Positions 9,084-18,534 of a stretch of 64,000 nucleotides of DNA are shown here, in pieces (within the stretch, counting starts at the first letter, position 1; each line of letters opens with the position of its first letter). The notes under the pieces are model-generated. The model was not told the origin of the DNA. It was given only the letters and a program-made list of their open reading frames with translations, and did no database searches. Position numbers and translations under genes: made by a program. The stretch is from Pseudomonas faucium (GTDB lineage Bacteria > Pseudomonadota > Gammaproteobacteria > Pseudomonadales > Pseudomonadaceae): the NCBI RefSeq assembly GCF_021602585.1, contig NZ_BQIP01000008.1:1-64000 (forward strand). Reading direction: 5' to 3'.

Positions 9084-10211
9084 ATGAGTGTGTTCAACGT
9101 GTACTTCTGTGGCACCGGCGCCACCGCCGGCGATGTCAGCAACCGTGACTACTGGAATGGCGAGCTGGTTTCGGTGCTGGCCTTCAATGACCGGGGCCGG
9201 GAGCTGGCCCACAAGATCGTGGTGGATGGCCCCGGCAGCGGCAACCTGCAGGACGACAACCTGTTCGTCGACGACAACGACCATGGCGCAGCGATGGGCG
9301 CGTTGCTGGGCAGCGGCTGGCAGGAGAACGTTCAGCATGCGTTGCAGGTCATCAAGGGCCAGAGCCTGTGGCAGCGAGGCCAGCGCACCCAGGCCGAGTA
9401 CCAGCGGCTCAAGGACGCCGGGGTGCCGATTGCCGATGCCAAGGGCACCGGCAACTGGTTTCGCGAGCGCTACGACTATGGTGCGCGCGAGGTCACCCCG
9501 CAGGCGTTGCAGGAGCAGATCATCAAGCAGTTTCGCAAGCCGCTGCTGCCGGAGCAGGTCAACCTGATCGGCTGGAGCCGCGGTGGCATCAGCTGCCACA
9601 TGCTGGCCAATGCCATGGCCCAGGACCAAGCCCTGCGGCACATCCCGGTGAACATCCTGGCCATCGACCCGGTGCCGGGGGTGCTGAACGTGCAGAAGGA
9701 GCGCGTGGCGCTGGCGGGCAACGTCAAGGAGTATGTCGGTTTCTATGCCCGCGATGAGCGCTCCCGGGGTTTTGCCTGCGTGGTGCCGGAGGTGGCGGCG
9801 GGCACGCACATGAGCATCTACCCGTTACCTGGGCGCCACGCCACGCTGGTGGGCAATGCTTCGCCGACGGGGGAGGGCTGCGGTGAGGCCTGCAAGGCGC
9901 CTGGGCTGATCGTGCGGCATCTGGCCGAGGTTTGCCTGACGCGCTGGGGCGTCAGCCTCGACAAGCGCCTGCAGCTCGATGACAAGCAGCTGATGGCCCA
10001 CCACCAGGCGCTGCGCGCTGACGAGGCGCTGTACCTGGGCATGCGCAGCAAGTCCTACACCTATCTGAGCGAAGGGCAAGGCAGCGAGCGCAAGGTCCAT
10101 CATGGCCTCGAGTGCAAGGCGTTCAGCCAGGTGGCTGGAGGCCACATGGACCCCTGTGAGGGCTTGGGTTTGCAGCAGTGGGACGTGAACACGTACAAGG
10201 CGCTGCGCTGA
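9084..10211 (+). CDS. Orphan alpha/beta-hydrolase-like protein of unknown function
   Basis: 375 residues, no signal peptide. I do not recognise an experimentally defined family. The N-terminus VYFCGTG resembles the FDGTGNN start of DUF2235 phospholipases, and LIGWSRGGIS (about 151-160) is a nucleophile-elbow motif with Ser155. NILAIDPVPGVLN could supply the acid and one of several later His residues the base; the C-terminus (about 320-375) is polar and rich in His, Gly and Lys. The gene stands alone between the cyo terminator and alaC, preceded by GAGGACTGCAGGC. A hydrolase or lipase role is inferred only from the elbow and the N-terminal motif. Compare the DUF2235 gene at 61532. Confidence 0.65.
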   Translation: MSVFNVYFCGTGATAGDVSNRDYWNGELVSVLAFNDRGRELAHKIVVDGPGSGNLQDDNLFVDDNDHGAAMGALLGSGWQENVQHALQVIKGQSLWQRGQRTQAEYQRLKDAGVPIADAKGTGNWFRERYDYGAREVTPQALQEQIIKQFRKPLLPEQVNLIGWSRGGISCHMLANAMAQDQALRHIPVNILAIDPVPGVLNVQKERVALAGNVKEYVGFYARDERSRGFACVVPEVAAGTHMSIYPLPGRHATLVGNASPTGEGCGEACKAPGLIVRHLAEVCLTRWGVSLDKRLQLDDKQLMAHHQALRADEALYLGMRSKSYTYLSEGQGSERKVHHGLECKAFSQVAGGHMDPCEGLGLQQWDVNTYKALR

Positions 10212-10288
10212 GGATGCTTACCGAAAATTCCGAAGATTCGAATCAATGGTCTGAAAAGGTATAAGTAAACAGGAAAATTTCCTTTGCA

Positions 10289-10330
10289 TATAAACTGCGG
10301 CGGCATTATCTTCTGATTCGGCCGCCGCAG
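10289..10330 (+). promoter_or_regulatory. Candidate -10 and perfect palindrome upstream of alaC
   Basis: TATAAA at 10289-10294 is directly followed by CTGCGGCGGC (10295-10304), which pairs perfectly with GCCGCCGCAG (10321-10330) around a 16-base AT-rich loop. A transcript starting near 10301 would begin inside the left arm, so the palindrome may be a DNA operator rather than an RNA hairpin. No strong -35 is visible. Confidence 0.35.
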
Positions 10331-10381
10331 CGGCCAGCGTCGCTCGGACGGTTCCGGGCGCTTACGTCAGTAGAGAAAACC

Positions 10382-11590
10382 ATGGCAAACCCAGGTTCAC
10401 CGCGCCGCTTCGCGCGTATCGATCGTCTCCCGCCCTACGTCTTCAACATCACTGCCGAGCTCAAGATGGCTGCCCGCCGCCGTGGCGAGGACATCATCGA
10501 CCTGAGCATGGGCAACCCCGACGGCGCCACGCCCCCGCACATCGTCGAGAAGCTGGTGCAGGTCGCCCAGCGTGAAGACACCCATGGCTATTCCACCTCG
10601 CGCGGCATCCCGCGCCTGCGCCGGGCCATTTCCAACTGGTACAAGGAGCGCTACGAGGTCGACATCGACCCGGAAAGCGAAGCCATCGTCACCATTGGCT
10701 CCAAGGAAGGCCTGGCGCACCTGATGCTCGCCACCCTCGACCAAGGCGACACCGTGCTGGTGCCCAACCCCAGCTACCCGATCCACATCTACGGCGCAGT
10801 GATTGCCGGTGCCCAGGTGCGCTCCGTGCCGCTGGTGCCTGGCGTCGACTTCTTCAACGAGCTGGAGCGGGCGATCCGCGAGTCGATCCCCAAGCCGAAG
10901 ATGATGATCCTCGGTTTCCCTTCCAACCCGACCGCCCAGTGCGTCGAGCTGGATTTCTTCGAGCGCGTGGTGGCCCTGGCCAAGCAGTACGATGTGCTGG
11001 TGGTGCATGACCTGGCCTACGCCGACATCGTCTACGACGGCTGGAAAGCCCCCTCGATCATGCAGGTGCCCGGCGCCAAGGACATCGCGGTGGAGTTCTT
11101 CACCCTGTCCAAGAGCTACAACATGGCCGGCTGGCGGATCGGCTTCATGGTCGGCAACCCCGAGCTGGTCAGCGCCCTGGCGCGGATCAAGAGCTACCAC
11201 GACTACGGCACCTTCACCCCGCTGCAGGTGGCGGCCATCGCGGCGCTCGAAGGCGACCAGCAATGCGTGCGCGACATCGCCGAGCAGTACCGCCAGCGCC
11301 GCAACCTGCTGGTCAAAGGGCTGCACGAGCTGGGCTGGATGGTGGAAAACCCCAAGGCGTCGATGTACGTGTGGGCCAAGATCCCCGAGCAGTATGCCCA
11401 CCTGGGCTCGCTGGAGTTTGCCAAGAAGCTGTTGGCCGAGGCCAAGGTCTGCGTGTCGCCGGGTATCGGGTTTGGCGATTATGGCGACGACCATGTGCGC
11501 TTTGCCCTGATCGAGAACCAGGACCGCATTCGCCAGGCGATTCGCGGCATCCGGCAGATGTTCCGGGCTGACGGCCTGGTTCGCAAGTAA
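10382..11590 (+). CDS. alaC: Alanine transaminase (AlaC-type class I/II aminotransferase)
   Basis: 402 residues, fold-type I PLP enzyme. The PLP lysine is Lys244 in [14 protein letters not shown]; the substrate-side motif is FPSNPTAQ and PLP-phosphate contacts are in GSKEGLAHL. It interconverts alanine and pyruvate with glutamate/2-oxoglutarate. The length and the opening [15 protein letters not shown] are typical of AlaC. Single transcription unit with its own palindromic leader and a hairpin downstream. Confidence 0.9.
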   Translation: MANPGSPRRFARIDRLPPYVFNITAELKMAARRRGEDIIDLSMGNPDGATPPHIVEKLVQVAQREDTHGYSTSRGIPRLRRAISNWYKERYEVDIDPESEAIVTIGSKEGLAHLMLATLDQGDTVLVPNPSYPIHIYGAVIAGAQVRSVPLVPGVDFFNELERAIRESIPKPKMMILGFPSNPTAQCVELDFFERVVALAKQYDVLVVHDLAYADIVYDGWKAPSIMQVPGAKDIAVEFFTLSKSYNMAGWRIGFMVGNPELVSALARIKSYHDYGTFTPLQVAAIAALEGDQQCVRDIAEQYRQRRNLLVKGLHELGWMVENPKASMYVWAKIPEQYAHLGSLEFAKKLLAEAKVCVSPGIGFGDYGDDHVRFALIENQDRIRQAIRGIRQMFRADGLVRK

Positions 11591-11598
11591 CGCCAAGT

Positions 11599-11621
11599 CA
11601 GGGGTCGCGCAGCGGCCCCTG
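11599..11621 (+). terminator. Stem-loop after alaC
   Basis: CAGGGGTCGC pairs with GCGGCCCCTG (one G-U pair) around a 3-base loop, starting 8 bases after the alaC stop. No T-run follows, so termination is likely but not canonical. Confidence 0.5.
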
Positions 11622-11742
11622 ATGCTGTCGGATCGACGGCGAACTATTTTTCTTCGCCCCTCTTCTCAGCCGACCTGGCTTCGATTACAAATGGCGCCGC
11701 GGGCATCGCCCCGATAACAACAACCTTCCCCCCCGTGCCATC

Positions 11743-12126
11743 ATGTCCGAATACAACCCTTGCCTTGACTGCGGCGCCTGCTGCGGGTATTTCCGTGTGT
11801 CCTTCTTCTGGGGCGAATGCCAGTCTGCCGGCGGCCTCGTGCCTGACGACCTGGTGGTGCAGATCAACCCGACCCGGGTAGCGATGATCGGCACCGACGC
11901 CAAACCCTGCCGCTGCGTGAGCCTGCAGGGCGAGATCGGCAAAGAGGTGGCGTGCACCATCTACGCCAACCGTTCCAGCCCATGCCGGGAGTTCGAGGCG
12001 TCGTGGGAGGGTGGGGTGCACAACCCCAGCTGCGACGATGCGCGGGCGGCCTATGGCCTGCCACCTTTGACCCCGCCGGGGGCCAACGAGCCGCATTGGC
12101 CGGATGACGGGGCCGAGGTGGCCTGA
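11743..12126 (+). CDS. YkgJ-family cysteine cluster protein
   Basis: 127 residues. CLDCGACCG near the start, then CRCVSL, a further Cys in VACTIYANR and CREF, make the Cys-rich pattern of the YkgJ/Fe-S zinc-cluster family (CxxCxxCC). The family is thought to bind a metal or Fe-S cluster but has no firm function. The ATG at 11743 lacks a strong ribosome site. The acetyltransferase at 12195 follows within 70 bases and may be cotranscribed. Confidence 0.85.
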   Translation: MSEYNPCLDCGACCGYFRVSFFWGECQSAGGLVPDDLVVQINPTRVAMIGTDAKPCRCVSLQGEIGKEVACTIYANRSSPCREFEASWEGGVHNPSCDDARAAYGLPPLTPPGANEPHWPDDGAEVA

Positions 12127-12194
12127 TCGGGCTGCTCGAAGGGGGCACATGACGGTAGACTGTCCGCTTCCCAGCAATGGACAGGAGATCCGGC

Positions 12195-12758
12195 GTGACC
12201 CCACCCCGCAGTTTCCCCAGCGACCTCTGCCTCGACAGCCCGCGGCTGCAGCTTCGGCCCATGCGCCATGCCGACGCCGCGCAATGGCTGGCGATCATGG
12301 CCGACCCCGAGGTCATGCGCTATTGGCACCACGCGCCCTGGCACAACCTGGCCGAGGCCGAAAGCGCCCTGGCCGCCGACCGTGAGGCCTACGCCAATGG
12401 CGACCAGCTCAAGCTGGGCATGTACCGCCGTGACAATGGCGAACTGATCGGCATGGTCCAGCTGTTCAACATCGACGACGTCTCGCGCCGCGGCGAGATC
12501 GGCTATTGCCTGGCCAGTGCGGTGCAGGGCCGGGGCTACATGGACGAAGCGCTGACCTGCTTCATCGACTACCTCGCCCACACCCTGCACATGCGCCGCC
12601 TGGAAGGCGAGATCGACCCGCGCAATCAGGGTTCGGCGCGCACCCTCGAACGCCAGGGCTTCGTGCTTGAAGGCACCTTGCGCGCGCGCTGGTGCGTGGC
12701 CGGCGAATTGTCCGATTCGGGCCTCTATGGCTTGCTGCTCGAGCCGCCTGTGGCATGA
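12195..12758 (+). CDS. GNAT-family N-acetyltransferase (RimJ/RimL-like)
   Basis: 187 residues from GTG 12195, chosen because AGGAG (12183-12187) sits 7 bases upstream; an ATG 18 bases earlier would place that site inside the gene. It opens with LDSPRLQLRPMRHADAAQWLAIM, the usual start of RimJ/RimL-type N-acetyltransferases, and has the motif A region ASAVQGRGYMDEAL and the motif B stretch LEGEIDPRNQGSARTLERQGF. It probably acetylates an amino group from acetyl-CoA; the substrate is unknown. Its stop overlaps the next gene by four bases (ATGA). Confidence 0.85.
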   Translation: MTPPRSFPSDLCLDSPRLQLRPMRHADAAQWLAIMADPEVMRYWHHAPWHNLAEAESALAADREAYANGDQLKLGMYRRDNGELIGMVQLFNIDDVSRRGEIGYCLASAVQGRGYMDEALTCFIDYLAHTLHMRRLEGEIDPRNQGSARTLERQGFVLEGTLRARWCVAGELSDSGLYGLLLEPPVA

Positions 12759-13294
12759 CGGCGTATTACCTGGCCTGCACCCTCGCCCTGTATCTGCTTG
12801 CCCTGTGCTTCGACGGCGCGCTGATGAGTGCCGGCGGGCACATGCCGGCCTTGCAGATGCTGTTGTACGGGCCATGGGGCGTGCCGTTCGGGCTGTTCCA
12901 ATGGTTCGCCAACCCGCTGCTGGCCCTGGCCATCCTTGCCCATCGGCGTTTTCGGCGCCTGGCGCTGGTGGCCGGGCTGGCGGCGTTGTACCTGGCGGCC
13001 AGCAGCTTTGGCATCGAGCGGCTGCCGGATAACATCAGCTATGCGTTCCAGGAGCGCACCGGCTTTGGTGCAGGCTTCTACCTTTGGCTGGCGTCCATGG
13101 CGGTGTTTTGCGCAGGGCAGGCCTGGCATTGCTGGAAGGCGCGCAGCCGCGCCGAGATGCCGGGGTGGCACTGGCTGGATGTGGCGTTGATCGCCGCGCT
13201 GGCGGTCACCCTGTATGCCGCCACGCAGATGCCGTCGCTGCGCTTCGAGCCGGGCAAGGTGCTGATGCCGCCGCAGCAGTTGCAAGCGTTCTAG
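12755..13294 (+). CDS. Small integral membrane protein, unknown
   Basis: 179 residues with about four hydrophobic segments (roughly 3-22, 43-60, 66-90 and 100-120, with another near 145-160). No motif I recognise. ATG 12755 overlaps the acetyltransferase stop (ATGA), so the two are translationally coupled; the longer frame starting at 12692 only reads into the upstream gene. The short periplasmic protein gene at 13306 starts 11 bases later, suggesting one small operon. Confidence 0.7.
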   Translation: MTAYYLACTLALYLLALCFDGALMSAGGHMPALQMLLYGPWGVPFGLFQWFANPLLALAILAHRRFRRLALVAGLAALYLAASSFGIERLPDNISYAFQERTGFGAGFYLWLASMAVFCAGQAWHCWKARSRAEMPGWHWLDVALIAALAVTLYAATQMPSLRFEPGKVLMPPQQLQAF

Positions 13295-13305
13295 GGAGGA
13301 TGGTC

Positions 13306-13692
13306 ATGAACAAGCAGTATCTGATGGGGCTGGCCCTGGCCACGTGCACGTCACTGGCGCTGGCTGATGACAACTCGCCGGCCTATGTCCAGTGCATGGA
13401 CAAGGCGTCCAGCACGGTTGCCATGAGCGGGTGCATCCAGGCCGAGACCCAGCTGCAGGATGGGCGGCTGAACCGCGTCTACAAGCAGTTGATGGGCAGG
13501 CTGGATAGCACGCGGCAGAAGAGCCTGCGTGAGGTGCAGCGCCAATGGGTCGGCTATCGGGATGCCAACTGCAGGTTCCATGTGCAGGCCAGTGGCGGCA
13601 CCCTGGCTCAGCTGGAAGGTGGCATGTGCGTGCTGGACATGACCCGGGAGCGGGCGGCGGAGCTGGAGCGGGTGCTCAGCCCCGGGCAGTGA
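13306..13692 (+). CDS. LprI-like (DUF1311) secreted lysozyme-inhibitor family protein
   Basis: 128 residues. Signal peptide MNKQYLMGLALATCTSLALA, then a mature domain with YVQCMDKASSTVAMSGCIQAETQLQDGRLNRVYKQL and RDANCRFHV, the Cys pattern and helical repeat of the LprI/DUF1311 family. Some members inhibit lysozyme; periplasmic location is expected. ATG 13306 gives the better signal peptide; an in-frame ATG at 13300 overlaps the GGGAGGA ribosome site. Confidence 0.8.
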   Translation: MNKQYLMGLALATCTSLALADDNSPAYVQCMDKASSTVAMSGCIQAETQLQDGRLNRVYKQLMGRLDSTRQKSLREVQRQWVGYRDANCRFHVQASGGTLAQLEGGMCVLDMTRERAAELERVLSPGQ

Positions 13693-13705
13693 TGCTTTGC
13701 GGGTT

Positions 13706-13800
13706 GGCCCTATCGCCGGCAAGCCGGCTCCCACAGGTACAGTGCAGGCCTTGAGCTGTGCGCTATCCCTGTGGGAGCCGGCTTGCCGGCGATTAGGGCC
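13706..13800. repeat. REP pair
   Basis: GGCCCTATCGCCGGCAAGCC at the left is mirrored at the right by GGCTTGCCGGCGATTAGGGCC, with CTCCCACAG and CTGTGGGAG inside. Same element as at 2672 and 55496. It lies between the convergent genes at 13306 and 13813. Confidence 0.87.
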
Positions 13801-13812
13801 GCACAGCGGCCC

Positions 13813-14910
13813 TCAGCGATTACGCGCCTTGAGGTACTCGCGCACTTCCAGCGCATCCCCGGCAAACTCGATCCGCTCAGCCTTGGCATCGCGTTGGTAG
13901 GCATACATCGGGTCGTAGTATTCCTTCAGCAACCCCTCGATCCAGCCCCTGTGCAAGTCCACCGCACCGCTGCGCGCCTGTTCTTCCAGGGCCTGGCGCA
14001 GCAGTTCGTGCAAGCGCTGGAAGCGCTCGCCACCCAGCCGCTTGTGGATATTGGCCATGCTTTGCAACAGGCGCTCGGCGTACAACCGGCGGCCATCCTG
14101 CTCGCCATGCACGGCGATGAACTCGGCGCACAGGTTGGTCACGTAGTCGCGCAGGATGCGTTCCACACGGTTCTCGAAGCTGTCTTCCAGCCACACCAGC
14201 GGGTAGCGCTGCATGCCCTGGTACAGCCCCAGAGGCACCGCGCAGCTGCCGACGATGCGCCCTTCATCCTCGAGTACGAACTGTTCGATGCCACGGGCGC
14301 GCTTTTTCAGCACGTCGATCGCCAGCTTGTTCTCGAAGTCGATCTGCGCCGGCTGCGCGGTGGCGCGCTTGCCAAAGCTGGAGCCGCGGTGGTTGGCATG
14401 GCCTTCGAGGTCGATGACGTTGTTCAGCTGGTGCAGCACATCGGTCTTGCCGGTGCCGGTCAGGCCGCCCACCAGCACGAAATCGCACTGCTCGACCGCC
14501 TGCTGCGTGGTCTCCAGCAGGAAGGTGCGCAGCGCCTTGTAGCCGCCCTTGATGCGCGGGTAGGCGATGCCGGCCTCATCGCGCAGCCATTGCTGGACGA
14601 TCAGCGAGCGCAGGCCGCCGCGCGCGCAGTACAGGTAGCCGTTGGGGTGCGCCTTGGCGAAACTGGCCCAGGCATGCAGACGCTCGTGCTTGGTGGCGCC
14701 GCTGACCAGCTGGTGGCCGAAGGTGATGGCGGCGGCCTGGCCTTGCTGCTTGTAGCAAGTACCGACCTTGTGCCGCTCCTGGTCGGTCATCAGCGGCAGG
14801 TTGACGGCGCCGGGGAAGGCGCCTTTGACGAACTCGATGGGCGCGCGCATGTCCATCAGCGGCGCGTCATCGAGGAACAGCTGGCGAAAGTCGGTGCAGT
14901 CGGGGCGCAT
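13813..14910 (-). CDS. mnmH: tRNA 2-selenouridine synthase
   Basis: 365 residues. An N-terminal rhodanese domain carries the catalytic Cys95 in YCARGGLRS; the C-terminal half is a P-loop domain with [10 protein letters not shown] (148-157). The enzyme replaces sulfur with selenium in wobble 2-thiouridines, first geranylating them, using selenophosphate from SelD. The start codon shares one base with the selD stop (TGATG), so the pair is translationally coupled. Also known as selU/ybbB. Confidence 0.95.
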   Translation of the reverse strand: MRPDCTDFRQLFLDDAPLMDMRAPIEFVKGAFPGAVNLPLMTDQERHKVGTCYKQQGQAAAITFGHQLVSGATKHERLHAWASFAKAHPNGYLYCARGGLRSLIVQQWLRDEAGIAYPRIKGGYKALRTFLLETTQQAVEQCDFVLVGGLTGTGKTDVLHQLNNVIDLEGHANHRGSSFGKRATAQPAQIDFENKLAIDVLKKRARGIEQFVLEDEGRIVGSCAVPLGLYQGMQRYPLVWLEDSFENRVERILRDYVTNLCAEFIAVHGEQDGRRLYAERLLQSMANIHKRLGGERFQRLHELLRQALEEQARSGAVDLHRGWIEGLLKEYYDPMYAYQRDAKAERIEFAGDALEVREYLKARNR

Positions 14911-15944
14911 CAGCTCACCTCGACCGCGTGGCTCTGTCGCTCCACCAGCTTGCCGATCGGTGCCAGTTGCAGGCCCAGTTCGCCCGCCAGGGCGAGAAAC
15001 TCGGCTTCACCTTCAGGGCTCACGGCAACCAGCAGGCCACCGCTGGTCTGCGGGTCGCACAGCAGGTGCTTCTGCTCGTCGCTCAACTGGCCGATCTTGT
15101 GGCCGTAGCTTTCGAAGTTGCGCAGTGTGCCCCCTGGGATGCAGCCCTCGGCCAGGTAATGCTCGACGCTTGGCAGGCGCGGCACCGCGGCGTAGTCCAG
15201 CAGCGCGGTCAGGCCGCTGCCTTCGGCCAGCTCGACCAGGTGCCCGAGCAGGCCGAAGCCGGTCACGTCGGTCATCGCCTTGACCCCATCGAGCTTGCCA
15301 AAGCGGCTGCCCGGGGTATTGAGCGTGCACATCCAGTCCCGGGCCAGGCCCTGGTCCTGCTCGCGCAGCTTGGCCTTTTTCTCGGCGGTGGTGAGGATGC
15401 CGATGCCCAGGGGCTTGGTCAGGTACAGGCGGCAACCGGCGGTGGCGGTGTCGTTGCGCTTGAGGTGGCGTTTGCTGACCACGCCGGTCACGGCCAGGCC
15501 GAAGATCGGCTCGGGGGCGTCGATGGAATGGCCGCCGGCCAGGGGGATGCCGGCCTCGGCGCAGACGGCGCGGCCACCGCGGATGACTTCGCGGGCCACC
15601 TCGGGCGGCAGCACGTTGACCGGCCAGCCGAGGATGGCGATGGCCATCAGCGGGTCGCCGCCCATGGCGTAGATGTCGCTGATGGCGTTGGTCGCGGCGA
15701 TGCGGCCGAAGTCATACGGGTCGTCGACGATGGGCATGAAGAAATCGGTGGTGGACACCACGCCGCGCTCGTCATCCAGGGCGTAGACCGCAGCGTCGTC
15801 GCGCGAGGCATTGCCGACCCAGAGTTTCGGGTCCAGGGCCTGGGCGCCGCTCTCGGCCAGGATCACATCCAGCACCTTGGGGGAAATCTTGCATCCGCAG
15901 CCGGCACCATGGCTGTACTGGGTCAGGCGAATCGGCTCGCTCAT
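14910..15944 (-). CDS. selD: Selenide, water dikinase (selenophosphate synthase)
   Basis: 344 residues from ATG 15944 (GAGGTG ribosome site just upstream). [10 protein letters not shown] has Cys16 and Lys19, equivalent to the catalytic Cys17 and Lys20 of E. coli SelD; this is a cysteine version, not a selenoprotein. It makes selenophosphate from selenide and ATP, feeding MnmH and selenocysteine synthesis. It is divergent from the ABC importer at 16068 across 123 bp, which supports a selenium role for both. Confidence 0.95.
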   Translation of the reverse strand: MSEPIRLTQYSHGAGCGCKISPKVLDVILAESGAQALDPKLWVGNASRDDAAVYALDDERGVVSTTDFFMPIVDDPYDFGRIAATNAISDIYAMGGDPLMAIAILGWPVNVLPPEVAREVIRGGRAVCAEAGIPLAGGHSIDAPEPIFGLAVTGVVSKRHLKRNDTATAGCRLYLTKPLGIGILTTAEKKAKLREQDQGLARDWMCTLNTPGSRFGKLDGVKAMTDVTGFGLLGHLVELAEGSGLTALLDYAAVPRLPSVEHYLAEGCIPGGTLRNFESYGHKIGQLSDEQKHLLCDPQTSGGLLVAVSPEGEAEFLALAGELGLQLAPIGKLVERQSHAVEVS

Positions 15945-16067
15945 ACGCACCTCAGGGATCAAATTGTTGCGCGATTGTAGCAAAGCTGGCCTTTGCGCCT
16001 GCGGCTCTTATACTTCCCACGTCGGCAGGTTGCCGCAATTTTCTCGCTACCGATCCGGAGAACCCCC

Positions 16068-16922
16068 ATGCTCAAACGCCCCCTGGCGCTCGCCGCCGGC
16101 CTCGTGCTGTCCTGCTGTGCCGTTGTCGCCCAGGCCGCTGATACCTTGCGGGTCAGTGCCATCCCCGACGAGGCGCCGACCGAACTGTTGCGCAAGTTCA
16201 AGCCATTGGGCGAGTACCTGTCCAAGCAGCTGGGCATGGAGGTGAAGTTCGTACCGGTGGCCGATTACCCGGCCGTGGTCGAATCGCTGGCCAGCGACCG
16301 CCTGGACCTGGCCTGGCTGGGTGGCTTCACCTTCGTCCAGGTGCACCTGAAAGACCCAACCGCCACGCCGCTGGTGCAGCGTGAGCAGGACGCCCAGTTC
16401 ACCTCCAAGTTCATCACCGCCAACCCGGACGTGAAGAGCCTGGCCGACCTCAAGGGCAAGTCGTTCGCCTTCGGTTCGATCTCCTCCACCTCCGGCAGCC
16501 TGATGCCGCGCTACTTCATGCTCAAGGAAAACGACATCAAGCCCGAGAGCTACTTCAGCCGCGTGGCCTATTCCGGCGCCCATGACGCCACCGTGGCCTG
16601 GGTGCAGGCGGGCAAGGTCGATGGCGGCGTGCTCAATGCCAGCGTCTGGCAGAAGCTGGTCGATGCCGGCAAGGTCGACACCAGCAAGGTCAAGGTCTTC
16701 GCCACCACCCCGGCCTACTACGACTACAACTGGACCGTGCGCGGCAACATGGACCCGGCGCTCAAGGAGAAGATCAAGCAAGCCTTCCTCGACCTCGACC
16801 CGGCCAACCCCGAGCACAAGGCGATTCTCGACCTGCAGGCGGCCAGCCGCTTCATCGAGACCAAGCCGGAGAACTACCAGGGCACCGAGCAAGCGGCACG
16901 TGAGGCTGGCCTGCTCAAGTGA
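16068..16922 (+). CDS. Periplasmic binding protein of a PhnD-like (putative selenate/selenite) ABC importer
   Basis: 284 residues with a cleavable signal peptide ending VVAQAADTL. The PhnD-like fold shows in LRVSAIPDEAPTELLRKFKPLGEYL and in FGSISSTSGSLMPRYFML, the anion-binding loop. ATG 16068 follows CCGGAG. PhnD-family proteins bind phosphonate, phosphite or related oxyanions; in Pseudomonas this subgroup sits beside selD and is annotated as putative selenate transport, which I follow. Substrate is inferred from the neighbour, not from residues. The stop overlaps the ATPase start (GTGA). Confidence 0.8.
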   Translation: MLKRPLALAAGLVLSCCAVVAQAADTLRVSAIPDEAPTELLRKFKPLGEYLSKQLGMEVKFVPVADYPAVVESLASDRLDLAWLGGFTFVQVHLKDPTATPLVQREQDAQFTSKFITANPDVKSLADLKGKSFAFGSISSTSGSLMPRYFMLKENDIKPESYFSRVAYSGAHDATVAWVQAGKVDGGVLNASVWQKLVDAGKVDTSKVKVFATTPAYYDYNWTVRGNMDPALKEKIKQAFLDLDPANPEHKAILDLQAASRFIETKPENYQGTEQAAREAGLLK

Positions 16923-17713
16923 CCATTCATGTACACGGCGCCGGCCTGCGCCATGGCCAGGTCCGCGCGCTCGATGCGGTGAGCCTGCGCATCGACAAGG
17001 GTGAGCGGGTGGCGATCATCGGCCCCTCGGGGGCTGGCAAGTCGAGCCTGCTGCACCTGATGGCCACGGCTGTGCAGCCCAGCAGCGGGCACCTGGAACT
17101 GTTCGGCGAGCAGCCTTGGGCGCTGTCTGCCGGCGCCCGTCAGCGCTTGCGGGCGAGGATTGGCCTGGTGCACCAGGCCCCGCCCTTGCCACCGCGCCAG
17201 CGGGTGGTGACGGCGGTGCTGGCCGGCCGGCTGGGGCAGTGGGGCACGCTGCGTGGCCTGTTCAACCTGATCTACCCCACCGATGTGCCGGGTGCGCGCC
17301 GAGTGCTGGCGGAGCTGGGCCTGGCCGACAAGCTGTTCGTCCAGTGCGGGCAGTTGTCGGGTGGCCAGCTGCAACGGGTCGGCATCGCCCGGGCGATGTA
17401 TCAGCGCCCCGAGGTGCTGCTGACCGACGAGCCGGTCTCGGCCATGGACCCGGTGCTGGCCGAACACAGCCTGGCGCTGCTCAACCGCCATGCCCAGGCC
17501 AATGGCGTCACCCTGGTCGCTAGCCTGCATGCGGTCGAACTGGCCCTGGCCCACTTCCCGCGGGTGATTGGCATTCGTGAGGGCCGGGTGATGTTCGATT
17601 GTGCGGCCGGCGCGGTGAGCGAGCAGATGCTCGATGCCCTCTACGCCAACGAGCATCTGGCTTCGCCGGTAGTCCAGGGGCCGACCCTGACCGTGCAGAT
17701 CCCCCGATGCTGA
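16919..17713 (+). CDS. PhnC-like ABC transporter ATPase (putative selenate/selenite importer)
   Basis: 264 residues starting at GTG 16919 inside the preceding stop. Walker A is GPSGAGKSS, the signature is LSGGQLQRVGIARAM, Walker B is EVLLTDEPVSAMDP and the switch His is in ASLHAVELAL. The protein energises the importer in the cytosol. It overlaps the next permease gene by 7 bases, so the four genes form one tightly coupled operon. Confidence 0.88.
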   Translation: MTIHVHGAGLRHGQVRALDAVSLRIDKGERVAIIGPSGAGKSSLLHLMATAVQPSSGHLELFGEQPWALSAGARQRLRARIGLVHQAPPLPPRQRVVTAVLAGRLGQWGTLRGLFNLIYPTDVPGARRVLAELGLADKLFVQCGQLSGGQLQRVGIARAMYQRPEVLLTDEPVSAMDPVLAEHSLALLNRHAQANGVTLVASLHAVELALAHFPRVIGIREGRVMFDCAAGAVSEQMLDALYANEHLASPVVQGPTLTVQIPRC

Positions 17714-18534
17714 AGGCCGATAGCCGCGACCCGGCGCTACTGCCGCGGTTGCTGATCACAGTGCTTGCCCTGGCCGTGTTGTGGCCCGGCCTGCAATTGA
17801 GCGAACTGAACCCTGGGGTATTGCTGCAGGCGGAAAACCGTCAACAGATCGCCAGCTTCACCCGTGCCTTCTGGCCTCCGGCCCATGACGCCGAGTTTCT
17901 CGAACTGCTGTACACCTCCACCTTGCAGACCCTCGCCGTAGCTACGGCGGGCATGGCCTTGGCGCTGCTGCTGGCTGTGCCGACCAGCCTTTTGGCCAGC
18001 CGTGCCTTGTCACTGCGGGCGGCATCGCGAGGCGGCCGTGCCGGTGGGGTATCGCGCCTGCTGCGGATGCCGGTGCGCGGTTTGCTGATCTTTCTGCGCA
18101 GCGTGCCGGAAATCGTCTGGGCACTGCTGTTCGTCCGCGCCGTGGGCCTGGGGCCGACGGCAGGCGTGCTGGCCATCGCCATCACCTACAGCGGCATGCT
18201 CGGCAAGGTCTATGCGGAAATCTACGAATCGGTCGACCAGCGCCCCGCGCACGCCCTGTTGCAGGCCGGCAGTGGGCGCCTGGCGGCGTTTTGCTACGGC
18301 ATCCTGCCGAGTGCAGTGGCGGAGCTGGTGTCGTACACCGTGTATCGCTGGGAGTGCGCGGTGCGGGCGTCGGTGGTGATGGGCTTTGTCGGCGCGGGTG
18401 GGCTGGGGCAGCAGATCGATCTGTCGATGCGCATGTTTGCCGGCGGTGAGGTGGCGAGCATGCTGCTGGCCTTCTTCGCCCTGGTGCTGCTGGCTGACCT
18501 GCTGAGCCGCTTCCTGCGCGGGAGGCTGGCATGA
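17707..18534 (+). CDS. PhnE-like ABC transporter permease 1
   Basis: 275 residues from ATG 17707. A membrane protein with about six hydrophobic segments and the binding-protein-dependent permease EAA-like loop near ALLQAGSGRLAAFCYGILPSA. FLRSVPEIVWALLFVRAVGLGP and VMGFVGAGGLGQQI are repeated in related form in the next gene, so the two permeases are paralogues that probably form a heterodimer. It overlaps the next gene by 4 bases. Confidence 0.85.
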   Translation: MLKADSRDPALLPRLLITVLALAVLWPGLQLSELNPGVLLQAENRQQIASFTRAFWPPAHDAEFLELLYTSTLQTLAVATAGMALALLLAVPTSLLASRALSLRAASRGGRAGGVSRLLRMPVRGLLIFLRSVPEIVWALLFVRAVGLGPTAGVLAIAITYSGMLGKVYAEIYESVDQRPAHALLQAGSGRLAAFCYGILPSAVAELVSYTVYRWECAVRASVVMGFVGAGGLGQQIDLSMRMFAGGEVASMLLAFFALVLLADLLSRFLRGRLA

